A stretch of DNA of 64,000 bases, taken from contig CAVHRK010000025.1 of the NCBI GenBank assembly GCA_963638365.1, positions 34,005 through 98,004 of the forward strand. The letters run 5' to 3'. Shown here piece after piece: positions 34,801-42,572 of this stretch (the stretch's first letter is position 1; every line of letters begins with the position of its first letter). Source of the stretch: Suilimivivens sp963638365. Its GTDB lineage: Bacteria; Bacillota; Clostridia; Lachnospirales; Lachnospiraceae. The notes under the pieces were generated by a model. That model was not told the origin of the DNA, did not search any database, and worked only from the letters and a program-made list of their open reading frames with translations. The translations under genes and the position numbers were made by a program.

Positions 34801-36108
34801 CGTGTCAGGGAAAAGCTGAACAAACAGCGTACGATCCGCTCCAGTGCCATCACGAAGGTGCCCTTTACCGAAGAAATGCGTAAGGACTACACGATTCTTG
34901 CCCCGCAGATGTCTCCGATCCACTTTGACGTCATTGAGGCTGCATTCCGCGCCTGCGGCTATAACTTCGAAATTCTTGGAAACGATAACCGCCGGGCGGT
35001 GGATGTCGGATTAAAATATGTAAACAACGATGCCTGCTACCCTTCTTTGATGGTGGTTGGCCAGATTATGGATGCTTTGCTTTCCGGTAAATATGATCTC
35101 AACAAGGTAGCCGTCATTATGACGCAGACAGGTGGTGGATGCCGTGCGACCAACTATGTCGGTTTTATCCGCCGTGCCCTGGAGAAAGCCGGTATGCCGC
35201 AGATCCCGGTAATTTCCCTGAATCTGGGCGGTATTGAAACAAACCCCGGTTTCCACTTAAATGCCGAAATGCTGATGCGTGTTGCCTACGCTGCCATCTT
35301 TGGTGATATCTTCATGCGCTGTGTATACCGTATGCGTCCTTATGAGCAGACGAAAGGCTCTGTAGAAGAAGTGCATCAGAAGTGGTTAAAGAAATGCCGT
35401 GAATTCGTTTCCAGAAAGCATATGAGTTTTGCAGTCTTTAACAGGATGTGTCAGCAGATTGTGGAAGACTTTGATGCGATTCCGATTACCAATGAGGTGA
35501 AGCCCCGCGTCGGTATCGTAGGTGAGATTCTGGTCAAATATGCACCGGCTGCCAACAATTACCTTGTAGATCTCCTGGAGTCCGAAGGGGCCGAAGCCGT
35601 TGTTCCGGATCTGGTAGACTTCATGCTCTACTGCTTCTACAACCAGATTTATAAGGCCGATTATCTGGGCATGAGCAAGAAGACCTCGATGATCTCCCGC
35701 TTCGGTATCCGTGGTATTGAATTCCTTCGCGGAAGTGCACGCCGTGCCTTTGAAAAGAGTACCCACTTTACGCCTCCGTGCAGCATTTACGAAACCGTAG
35801 AAAATGCAAAAACGATTGTAAATATTGGTAACCAGACCGGTGAAGGCTGGTTCCTGACCGGTGAAATGATTGAACTGATCCACAGCGGTGTCAACAACAT
35901 CGTCTGCACCCAGCCGTTTGCCTGCCTGCCTAACCATGTCGTAGGAAAAGGTGTGATCAAAGAGCTTCGCAAGCACTATCCGCTCAGCAACATTGTTGCC
36001 ATCGACTACGATCCCGGTGCCAGTGAAGTAAACCAGTTAAACCGTATTAAACTGATGCTCTCTACCGCTCAGAAAAATCTTCACAAGAAGGAGGAAGAAG
36101 CTTCATGA
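31861..36108 (+). CDS. Giant tandem 2-hydroxyacyl-CoA dehydratase activase-related protein
   Basis: 1415 residues. Two ASKHA-type ATPase domains of the BcrAD/BadFG family come first: LGIDIGSTTVKIAIL (about 4-18) and LGIDAGSTTTKIALV (about 323-337). Each keeps both cysteine positions expected for the bridging [4Fe-4S] cluster (CAGGTGSF with RCGVF; CSSGCGSF with RCTVF). A cysteine cluster CKGCTNNC (near 602) and a DUF2229/dehydratase-like part follow, with SESECYPAKLAHGHV, NNDACYPSLM and GGGCRATNYVGF. The family is widespread in anaerobes; activases inject one low-potential electron into radical dehydratases. The true substrate is unknown and no classic HgdAB pair is nearby. SD AAAGGCGG precedes the ATG, and the gene overlaps the next by 4 nt. 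Confidence 0.9.
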   Translation: MENKQYTLGIDIGSTTVKIAILDSAHNILFSDYKRHFANIRETLHSLLSDAYSQLGNIRLHPMITGSGGLTLANHLKVPFVQEVISVATALKEIAPKTDVAIELGGEDAKIIYFEGGNVEQRMNGICAGGTGSFIDQMASLLQTDAAGLNEYAKGYKSLYTIAARCGVFAKSDIQPLINEGATKEDLAASIFQAVVNQTISGLACGKPIRGHIAFLGGPLHFLSELKAAFIRTLKLDEEHTIETEHSHLFAAIGSALNAKEEVSYTMEEMVQKLSSDIKMEFEVERMDPLFASKEEYDAFCKRHETHHVKTADLSTYHGNCYLGIDAGSTTTKIALVGEDGSLLYSFYSSNDGSPLKTAIRSMKEISEQLPPDVHVVRSCSTGYGEQLMKAAFLLDDGEVETVAHYYAAAFFDPSVDCILDIGGQDMKCIKIKNQTVDSVQLNEACSSGCGSFIETFAKSLNYSVHDFAKAALFAEHPIDLGTRCTVFMNSKVKQAQKEGASVPDISAGLAYSVIKNALFKVIKVSDASALGKNIVVQGGTFYNDAVLRSFEKIAGCEAIRPDIAGIMGAFGAALIARERYSADYETTMLPFDKILSLQFETNMAKCKGCTNNCRLTINKFSGGRQYISGNRCERGLGKQKNENNVPNLFDYKLKRVFGYEPLSAEEATRGTVGIPRVLNMYENYPFWATFFKELGYRVVLSPVSNRKIYELGIESIPSESECYPAKLAHGHVSWLINQKVDFIFYPALFYERNEFEDANNHYNCPIVTSYSENIKNNVEEIERGEVILRNPFMSFRDLKTITEALVREFKELPSKEVIAASEKAWNELSAARTDMQKKGEETLQYLKETGKRGIVLAGRPYHIDPEINHGIPELITSYDIAVLTEDSVSHLAKPERPLIVSDQWMYHSRLYAAASYVKTVDNLDLIQLNSFGCGLDAVTTDQVNDILTGSDKIYTCLKIDEVNNLGAARIRIRSLLSAIRVREKLNKQRTIRSSAITKVPFTEEMRKDYTILAPQMSPIHFDVIEAAFRACGYNFEILGNDNRRAVDVGLKYVNNDACYPSLMVVGQIMDALLSGKYDLNKVAVIMTQTGGGCRATNYVGFIRRALEKAGMPQIPVISLNLGGIETNPGFHLNAEMLMRVAYAAIFGDIFMRCVYRMRPYEQTKGSVEEVHQKWLKKCREFVSRKHMSFAVFNRMCQQIVEDFDAIPITNEVKPRVGIVGEILVKYAPAANNYLVDLLESEGAEAVVPDLVDFMLYCFYNQIYKADYLGMSKKTSMISRFGIRGIEFLRGSARRAFEKSTHFTPPCSIYETVENAKTIVNIGNQTGEGWFLTGEMIELIHSGVNNIVCTQPFACLPNHVVGKGVIKELRKHYPLSNIVAIDYDPGASEVNQLNRIKLMLSTAQKNLHKKEEEAS

Positions 36109-37262
36109 TCAAACAGGAAATCAATGAACTGAAACGTCTTTATACCCCAAGCAACTGCTCCATTACCAGAATCTGCGGCTGCTATGTCGATGGTGAAAAG
36201 AATAAAAAGACTGAATTTAAAGAAGCCTTTCTCTCCCTCCCGGAAGAAGAGATTTTTAAATACTTCGAACTGCTGCGTAAAACCCTATCGGGGAGCCTCG
36301 GAAAGAATCTTTTAAATCTGGACTTTCCCCTTGCAAGCGAACAGGAAGGTGGCACCCAGGCTGCTCTTCTTGCGCTGCGGGACAGTAAATTAAAAGATGA
36401 TGCCTTAATTGAAGAGTTTTATGACCGTGTGATCGGCACTTATGAATACGTCGGCAACTACCTGATTCTGCTCATTCATGACGCTTACGACGTCCCCGGA
36501 AAAACCACGGACGGCTTAACCATGGACGATGCTTCCGATACGGTATTTGAATACATCATGTGCTGTATCTGTCCGGTGAATCTCTCAAAGCCCGGTTTAA
36601 GCTATGACAGCATCAACAACGAATTCCATAACCGTATCCGCGACTGGGTGGTAGAAATGCCAGAAACCGGCTTTCTCTTCCCAAGCTTCAACGACCGTGC
36701 GACCGATATTCACTCCACACTCTTCTATTCCAAGAATCCGGAAGAAGCGCATGGCGAATTCGTTGAAAACATTCTCGGTTGTACCATGCCCTTGTCTGCC
36801 GGGACACAAAAGGAAGCCTTTCAGGCTTTAATCGAGGAAACCCTCGGTGATGAGGTCGAATACGAAGTGGTGAAAAATATCCATGAGAATTTAACGGAAA
36901 TGATTGAAGAACATAAGGAAATTCCGGAGCCTCTGACTCTTGACAAGCATCAGGTGAAAAACCTCTTCGAAAAGAGCGGTGTCAAGGAAGAAAAGCTGAC
37001 CGATTTTGATAAGCTCTATGATGCAGCTGCCGGAGAAGATACCTCTCTCTTTGTAAACAATGTGGCGAATGTCCGCACCTTCGAAGTAAAGACTCCCGAC
37101 GTTGTTGTAAAGGTGAATCCGGAACGCGCGGATCTGGTCAACACCCTGCAGATCGATGGCAAGCGCTGTCTCGTCATTGAAATCAACGATCATGTCGAAG
37201 TGAACGGCATCACCATTCATCAGGGTGTATCCTTAGAAGATGTGGCGGATGAAGAAGTATAA
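36105..37262 (+). CDS. DUF4317 family protein
   Basis: 385 residues, soluble, acidic, recognised as DUF4317 from its start MIKQEINELKRLYTPSNC and the conserved IMCCICPVNLSKPGL segment. No catalytic motif is known. The start overlaps the activase stop (ATGA), so its translation is coupled to that gene. A functional link to the activase-related protein, for instance through its conserved cysteines, is inference. A strong bidirectional hairpin follows. Confidence 0.85.
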   Translation: MIKQEINELKRLYTPSNCSITRICGCYVDGEKNKKTEFKEAFLSLPEEEIFKYFELLRKTLSGSLGKNLLNLDFPLASEQEGGTQAALLALRDSKLKDDALIEEFYDRVIGTYEYVGNYLILLIHDAYDVPGKTTDGLTMDDASDTVFEYIMCCICPVNLSKPGLSYDSINNEFHNRIRDWVVEMPETGFLFPSFNDRATDIHSTLFYSKNPEEAHGEFVENILGCTMPLSAGTQKEAFQALIEETLGDEVEYEVVKNIHENLTEMIEEHKEIPEPLTLDKHQVKNLFEKSGVKEEKLTDFDKLYDAAAGEDTSLFVNNVANVRTFEVKTPDVVVKVNPERADLVNTLQIDGKRCLVIEINDHVEVNGITIHQGVSLEDVADEEV

Positions 37263-37314
37263 GAAATTTAATTTTATTCTTTATTTGTAATAATTGTTAT
37301 GTGTATCAATAATA

Positions 37315-37362
37315 AAAAATGCTGATAACCAAATTCTTTTCTAAATGGTTATCAGCATTTTT
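37315..37362. terminator. Bidirectional terminator
   Basis: A perfect stem (37315-37330 with 37347-37362) is flanked by A-runs on the left and T-runs on the right, so it can serve both the DUF4317 gene (plus) and the convergent HDOD gene (minus). Confidence 0.9.
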
Positions 37363-37379
37363 ACTGTCCTGTTAAAAAT

Positions 37380-38600
37380 TTATGCAAACAGATCACGATA
37401 CCAGCGCAGAGCCGCAATGTACGCATCATATACCTGTTTGGAATCCATGTGATTCAGTAACATGGTGCGGTCAATTTCCTGCCAGTTTGCACTCTCATAC
37501 TGCTTCACAAACTCTAATACCGGAGCGAAGTGTCCTTTGTCCTCAATGAGTGCTTCCTCGATCTCCTTAGAAACCTTCACCATCTTAAGGGCCTCTTCCA
37601 TCGGCTTATTGATAATGAGATCCAGTACGGAGAACAGTCCCATTAAGAACAACTCTCCTGCCTGACCGCCCATCTCGAAAGCAACCGCCAGATTCTCTGC
37701 GAATTTCGCACGAAGCAGGGAAACCCGCATAATCTCATTCGGACGATCTGCACAAAGCTGGTTGGTAACCGCGGTATTGATCCATTTCTTCAATTCCTTC
37801 TGTCCTAACATTGCTGCTGCATGACGGATGGAGGTAATTTCGGAATTTACCGTCATATGGTTCACCATCTTCAAAAGGGAAATTACAAGCGCGGTATCTC
37901 TTCCGATGACATCTGCTGCTTTCGTCAGATCAAAGTCCGGTTCATTCACAATATTCAAAAGTTCAATATAATTGACCTTCAACGGAGCGACCTTTGCTTC
38001 TCCCTTCGTTACCGGCATACGGTAGAACGCACCTTCATAGAGCTGATAGCCGCCCTCTGCCTTCAACTGTTCGAAAATCTCCTGTGTATCAATATTTCCG
38101 GCACAAAGCCTGATGTTCGGATAAATTTTCGTAAAATAAATTCTTGCCTTCGTAATATCAATCTTCTTATGATCGAGCAGAATATAATCCATCAGAAGAA
38201 GAACCTGACGGTAATCCTCAAAGCTGGATACAGGCAGTTTACGGATTGCCAGCTTATATCCGCTGTTCTTTAATTCCTTCAGACGGTTAACATACATATC
38301 ATTAGGCAGAACAGCATTGTCCACAAGCAGTACCACGCGGTCATGTGGTGCCTTGCACTGTTCATCAATATCCGTAAACAGGGAAATATTATTTACCGAA
38401 ATAAACACTTCCTTATCTCCGGAAAGGGTTTCAATTCCCATATTTTCAATCAGTTCAAACCCCTGAATCTGTCCTACGCCATCATTCATTCCGGTTCCTA
38501 AGAAACTGGGATTTAAAAGAAAATTCTTCTTCTGGGTAAATAAGGAATATGCCTTTACGGTCATATTTTCATCAAATAAAGGGATTAACGTTGCAAGCAT
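37380..38600 (-). CDS. Degenerate EAL plus HDOD domain signalling protein
   Basis: 406 residues. The N-terminal half (about 1-195) follows the EAL fold but lacks the EAL and DDFG catalytic signatures; RVVLLVDNAVLP and YILLDHKKID sit where they would be. The C-terminal half (about 200-390) is an HDOD domain (LVISLLKMVNHMTVNSEITSIRHAAAMLGQKELKKW). The layout is that of YuxH-type proteins. It probably senses or scaffolds and does not hydrolyse c-di-GMP. Single gene with SD AAAGGCG; it ends at a bidirectional terminator. Confidence 0.86.
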   Translation of the reverse strand: MLATLIPLFDENMTVKAYSLFTQKKNFLLNPSFLGTGMNDGVGQIQGFELIENMGIETLSGDKEVFISVNNISLFTDIDEQCKAPHDRVVLLVDNAVLPNDMYVNRLKELKNSGYKLAIRKLPVSSFEDYRQVLLLMDYILLDHKKIDITKARIYFTKIYPNIRLCAGNIDTQEIFEQLKAEGGYQLYEGAFYRMPVTKGEAKVAPLKVNYIELLNIVNEPDFDLTKAADVIGRDTALVISLLKMVNHMTVNSEITSIRHAAAMLGQKELKKWINTAVTNQLCADRPNEIMRVSLLRAKFAENLAVAFEMGGQAGELFLMGLFSVLDLIINKPMEEALKMVKVSKEIEEALIEDKGHFAPVLEFVKQYESANWQEIDRTMLLNHMDSKQVYDAYIAALRWYRDLFA

Positions 38601-38661
38601 CTTATCTTCGCCTTTCTCTCCAAATAGTCATGTTTATTGTACAATAAAATTCATCCAGTGT

Positions 38662-39693
38662 CTACTCACCACATACTTCTTCTGTTAAAAAAGAACACAA
38701 TTTTTCATTCGAATATCCAAGTGCTCCCGCCAGAAGTGTTTTTACATAAACCATCTCTTTCGTCATTCCGTATACCGGAATTGCTCCTGCTTCCAGCATC
38801 CATACGGCAGACGCATAGGCTGCCTCCCCAGGGCAAGGAGTTACCACCACCGGGATCTTTGCTTCCCTGCACCGCGCAAGGAAAGGAAGTAGGGAATATG
38901 GTGAGTCCTGCTCCTCTTTCGCCCCTCCGATGCAGGCTGTTGCGGAGTGATACAGTCCATGTACGACTGCACGGACATCTTTATCGAGTGAAATCCGCTG
39001 ATAATTGAGTCCTACATACGGTTCAATACGAAGCACATCACTTCTCAGTTCCCCAATCCGGGACAGGTCAATTCCATTACCGTTCCGCTGGCTGCTGATC
39101 CCATCATGATTCAATTCTTCCGTTAAACATATGGCATCACGGCTATAAAAGTCATTGGAATAATCCCCGCTGCTTACCAGATGTCCACCATGATGAAGGT
39201 AACATCTTCCATCCTCATTCCGGTACACCACATAGACACCCGGATGAATTCCTGCACAGATCAGCTCTACTGAACGCCGGAAATTCTCATTTCCATTCGC
39301 GCCCTCCTGATTAAGCGGCAGCTGACTGGATACCAGAAACACCGGCACTTCCACTTTTGATAATGCGAGTGCAAGCAGGGAAGACGTATAGGCCAGGGTA
39401 TCCGTACCATGTGCAATCACAATTCCCCGATACTGCGAGAGATCACGGTTTTTCAGGAAGCAGAGTAATTCGTTCCATTTCGGAATCGTCATATTCTCGC
39501 TTAAGGTATTTAAAATGGTGACTACCTCAAATTTTTCATGTGCACAGGGAGAATCCGAATCTTCAAAGTACTGCAGGAGCAGCGCTTTTGCCTTCTGAAT
39601 GTCCACATCGCGCCGGTTCCCCTGTTCATCCCCAAAGGAACAGATCGTACCCCCGGTTAACAATAGCAAAATTTTCGCTTCATTTTCCATCAT
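38662..39693 (-). CDS. Asparaginase/glutaminase family enzyme
   Basis: 343 residues. The two threonine active-site motifs are present: LLTGGTICS near the start and IVIAHGTDTLAYTSSLLALAL. The family hydrolyses asparagine to aspartate and ammonia. No signal peptide, so a cytoplasmic type I enzyme is likely. The ATG used falls 4 nt after the stop of the sugar dehydrogenase gene; an earlier in-frame ATG would overlap that gene. Grouping with nucleotide-sugar genes may simply reflect read-through from their promoter. Confidence 0.87.
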   Translation of the reverse strand: MMENEAKILLLLTGGTICSFGDEQGNRRDVDIQKAKALLLQYFEDSDSPCAHEKFEVVTILNTLSENMTIPKWNELLCFLKNRDLSQYRGIVIAHGTDTLAYTSSLLALALSKVEVPVFLVSSQLPLNQEGANGNENFRRSVELICAGIHPGVYVVYRNEDGRCYLHHGGHLVSSGDYSNDFYSRDAICLTEELNHDGISSQRNGNGIDLSRIGELRSDVLRIEPYVGLNYQRISLDKDVRAVVHGLYHSATACIGGAKEEQDSPYSLLPFLARCREAKIPVVVTPCPGEAAYASAVWMLEAGAIPVYGMTKEMVYVKTLLAGALGYSNEKLCSFLTEEVCGE

Positions 39694-39697
39694 GCAT

Positions 39698-40930
39698 TTA
39701 GTCTCTCCGGAACACATCCCTTGTATAGACCTTTTCTTTTACATCGTCCAGACAGGCATCGTAACGGTTTGCAATGATTGCCTGGCTCATTTCCTTAAAC
39801 TTCGAAAGATCATTGACTACACGGCTTCCAAAAAAGGTACTTCCATCCTCCAGTGTCGGCTCATAAACAATCACGGTTGCACCCTTTGCCTTAATCCGCT
39901 TCATAACGCCCTGAATGGAGGACTGACGGAAATTATCGGAATTGGACTTCATGGTAAGGCGGTATACGCCAACCACAACTTCCTTTTCCTTATCCAGTTC
40001 ATATTCCCCGTTCGCTTCATAGCACCCGGCCAGCTCCAGCACACGGTCCGCAATAAATTCCTTCCGTGTACGGTTGCTGTCTACGATGGCCGTCATCATA
40101 TTCTGTGGTACATCCTGATAGTTGGCAAGAAGCTGCTTCGTATCCTTAGGCAGGCAGTAGCCGCCGTAACCAAAGGAAGGATTGTTATACTGATCCCCGA
40201 TACGTGGGTCGAGACAGACTCCCTTAATGATCTGCCGGGTATCAAGGCCCTTCATCTCTGCATACGTGTCCAGTTCATTAAAATACGATACACGCAGTGC
40301 CAGATAGGTATTGGCAAACAGCTTCACGGCTTCTGCCTCCGTATATCCCATAATTAAAGTATCGATGTTCTCTTTGATGGCTCCCTGTTGTAAGAGGTGT
40401 GCAAAAGTATGGGCAGCCTCCACAAGCTCCGGATTCTCCATATCCGTTCCCACGATAATTCTGGATGGATACAGATTGTCATACAGTGCCTTGGATTCTC
40501 TTAAAAACTCCGGGCTGAACAGCATCCGGTCACAGTGGTACTTCTCCCGTACCGCAACCGTAAAGCCGACCGGAATGGTTGACTTGATTACCATAATGGC
40601 CTTCGGATTTACCTTCATCACAAGCTGGATGACCGCTTCTACCGCAGAGGTATCGAAGAAATTCTTCTTGGAATCGTAATTGGTCGGCGTTGCAATTACG
40701 ACAAACTCTGCATCCCGGTAAGCAGCTTCTGCATCCGTGGTTGCCACGAGATTTAATTCCTTTTCCTTTAAGTATTTCTCAATATATTCATCCTGAATCG
40801 GTGACTTGTGCTGATTGATCAGGTTCACCTTTTCTTCTATAATATCCACTGCCATCACTTCATTGTGCTGTGCCAGCAATGTCGCAATACTTAAACCCAC
40901 ATATCCTGTTCCTGCTACTGCAATCTTCAT
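39698..40930 (-). CDS. ugd: UDP-glucose 6-dehydrogenase
   Basis: 410 residues. Rossmann start MKIAVAGTGYVGLSIATLLA, central helix region, and the catalytic cysteine Cys259 in FGYGGYCLPKDTKQLL. The enzyme oxidises UDP-glucose twice to UDP-glucuronate with NAD+. The ATG chosen has GGAGG 7 nt upstream and overlaps the epimerase stop by 4 nt. Together with the epimerase it would make UDP-glucuronate and UDP-galacturonate for surface polysaccharide. UDP-ManNAc dehydrogenase activity cannot be fully excluded. Confidence 0.9.
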   Translation of the reverse strand: MKIAVAGTGYVGLSIATLLAQHNEVMAVDIIEEKVNLINQHKSPIQDEYIEKYLKEKELNLVATTDAEAAYRDAEFVVIATPTNYDSKKNFFDTSAVEAVIQLVMKVNPKAIMVIKSTIPVGFTVAVREKYHCDRMLFSPEFLRESKALYDNLYPSRIIVGTDMENPELVEAAHTFAHLLQQGAIKENIDTLIMGYTEAEAVKLFANTYLALRVSYFNELDTYAEMKGLDTRQIIKGVCLDPRIGDQYNNPSFGYGGYCLPKDTKQLLANYQDVPQNMMTAIVDSNRTRKEFIADRVLELAGCYEANGEYELDKEKEVVVGVYRLTMKSNSDNFRQSSIQGVMKRIKAKGATVIVYEPTLEDGSTFFGSRVVNDLSKFKEMSQAIIANRYDACLDDVKEKVYTRDVFRRD

Positions 40931-42027
40931 CTGTTTTCCTCCCGACTGTAAAATTTCCGATACCACTGTGCAAAATTCCTTAACCCGGTTCGTAAATCAG
41001 TCTTCGGGCAGTAACCAAAGTCCTCCTGCAAAGCCTTCGTATCGGCATAGGTGACCGGCACATCTCCCGGCTGCATCGGTACAAGCTTCTTATGTGCCTC
41101 AAAATCATAATCTGCAGGAAGGACTCCTGCTGCAACCAGTTCCTGCTGCAGAATATCCACAAAATCCAGCAGGTTCTCCGGATGTCCTCCTCCAATATTA
41201 TACACCTTATACGGAGGAACCGGTAATCCGTCTGCCCCGTTTACCCGCTCCGGCGCACCCTTCATGACACGCACGATTCCTTCCACAATATCATCCACAT
41301 AGGTAAAATCCCTGCGGCAGTTTCCATAGTTAAAAATGTCAATCGTCTTCCCCTGAAGAAGCTTATTCGTAAAACCAAAGTAGGCCATATCCGGTCTTCC
41401 TGCCGGTCCGTAAACCGTAAAGAACCGCAATCCCGTAGAGGGAATGTTATATAGCTTACTATAGGCATGCGCAAACAATTCATTCGATTTCTTCGTTGCC
41501 GCATACAGGGAAACGGGATGATCGACCTGATCCTCCGTAGAAAACGGCACTTTCTCGTTCCCACCATAAACGGAAGAAGACGATGCATATACGAGGTGTG
41601 CAACGCCCTGTTTTCCATCATCATAGGAATGACGGCACGCCTCTAAGAGATTATAAAATCCAATCATATTAGAGGAAATATATGCATCCGGATTCGTAAT
41701 GGAATACCGTACTCCCGCCTGTGCGGCAAGATTCACAACAACCTGCGGTTCATAGGAAGCAAACACCTCCTCGACGCTCTGCCGGTCTGCAATATCTGCT
41801 TTTTTGAAAATCCATTCCGTTTCCGGATGTTCTTTGGATAACTTCCCGATTTGCTCAAGTCTCCACTCTTTAATGCGGACATCGTAATAATCATTCAGAT
41901 TGTCCATACCGATGATCCTTGCCGGAGCCTCCTCTTTTAAAAGCTTCATCACAAGATTGGCTCCGATAAATCCGGCAGCCCCGGTAATGAAAATTGTGGT
42001 TTCCTTTAGGTTTAACTTATGCATCAT
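40927..42027 (-). CDS. NAD-dependent UDP-glucuronate 4-epimerase-like protein
   Basis: 366 residues, short-chain dehydrogenase/epimerase fold. TGAAGFIG (15-22) binds NAD; YAATK (Tyr175, Lys179) is the catalytic pair; SSSSVYG supplies the serine. Similarity to the CapJ/WbnF group and linkage to ugd point to UDP-glucuronate as substrate. Two adjacent ATGs are possible; GGAGGG is 13 nt before the first, a rather long spacing. First gene of the ugd-asparaginase operon. Confidence 0.88.
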   Translation of the reverse strand: MMHKLNLKETTIFITGAAGFIGANLVMKLLKEEAPARIIGMDNLNDYYDVRIKEWRLEQIGKLSKEHPETEWIFKKADIADRQSVEEVFASYEPQVVVNLAAQAGVRYSITNPDAYISSNMIGFYNLLEACRHSYDDGKQGVAHLVYASSSSVYGGNEKVPFSTEDQVDHPVSLYAATKKSNELFAHAYSKLYNIPSTGLRFFTVYGPAGRPDMAYFGFTNKLLQGKTIDIFNYGNCRRDFTYVDDIVEGIVRVMKGAPERVNGADGLPVPPYKVYNIGGGHPENLLDFVDILQQELVAAGVLPADYDFEAHKKLVPMQPGDVPVTYADTKALQEDFGYCPKTDLRTGLRNFAQWYRKFYSREENR

Positions 42028-42082
42028 TTATTCTATTAATCCCTCCAGATCATGGAATGATCTATTTTCTGATAACCCACAT

Positions 42083-42132
42083 AAAGTAGGACTTATATGC
42101 TTTTATGTAATCAGCATACGCGCCCTACTTTT
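42083..42132 (-). promoter_or_regulatory. Structured 5' leader of the epimerase operon
   Basis: AAAGTAGG (42083-42090) pairs with CCTACTTT (42124-42131), and inside it TATGC (42096-42100) pairs with GCATA (42114-42118). It lies between the candidate promoter and the start codon, so it would be in the leader RNA. No known riboswitch class is recognised. Confidence 0.4.
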
Positions 42133-42153
42133 GTGACTGGTATAATTATATAT

Positions 42154-42182
42154 ACTTTACCATTAATTCAGATAATTGTAAA
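42154..42182 (-). promoter_or_regulatory. Candidate promoter of the epimerase-ugd operon
   Basis: Minus strand TTTACA (42182-42177), 17-nt spacer, TAAAGT (42159-42154), about 127 nt before the start codon. An AT-rich stretch follows. Motif match only. Confidence 0.4.
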
Positions 42183-42189
42183 TGTCCTC

Positions 42190-42400
42190 GTTGCCTCCCA
42201 CTTTATTCTCCGGAACGATTGGACAAATGATTCCCAAATAACTTCCCCTGAAATCTGAGTTTCCCTATCATCCTGAATTTAACTCACATACATTACATGT
42301 TTTGATTCTGCCCTTCTCCCAAATCCCTCAGCAAGCCTTGGGTTACTGTGATATAAGCAATTGCGGTAACCGGGCATTCATGTAATTAATCCCCCTTTCT
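42190..42400 (-). repeat. Candidate degenerate dispersed element in the 545-nt gap
   Basis: The gap 42028-42572 is the only long gene-free stretch. On the minus strand a 12-codon frame (42381-42343, MNARLPQLLISQ) has an excellent SD (AGGGGG, about 9 nt). After a one-base shift the reading continues as SNPRLAEGFGRRAESKHVMY and stops at 42279. The two parts look like one peptide broken by a single inserted T near 42357. I have the impression that similar peptides recur in Lachnospiraceae intergenic regions, unverified. The rest of the gap holds the epimerase promoter and leader; nothing else is evident. Confidence 0.35.
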
Positions 42401-42572
42401 GTTCCCATCATATAATGAAAACTGTTACTGTAAGGATTTTCACATCGAATTGCATCATTTCAGCAATAAAAAAATCTATCCTTCCTATTTGAGTCTTTCA
42501 TTGACTTGATTTCGGAAACAATCCTGAAATATGACAGTTTAAGCCCGATAAACATTTTGAAAAGTGTTGATT

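Noticed and set aside
35386..35976. Long open frame (196 aa) opposite the activase gene
   Set aside because: It lies wholly inside a well-supported coding region on the other strand, has no SD or family features, and reflects codon bias of the real gene.
39599..40357. 252-aa plus-strand frame opposite ugd and asparaginase
   Set aside because: Antisense to two genes with clear catalytic motifs; composition is that of a shadow frame.
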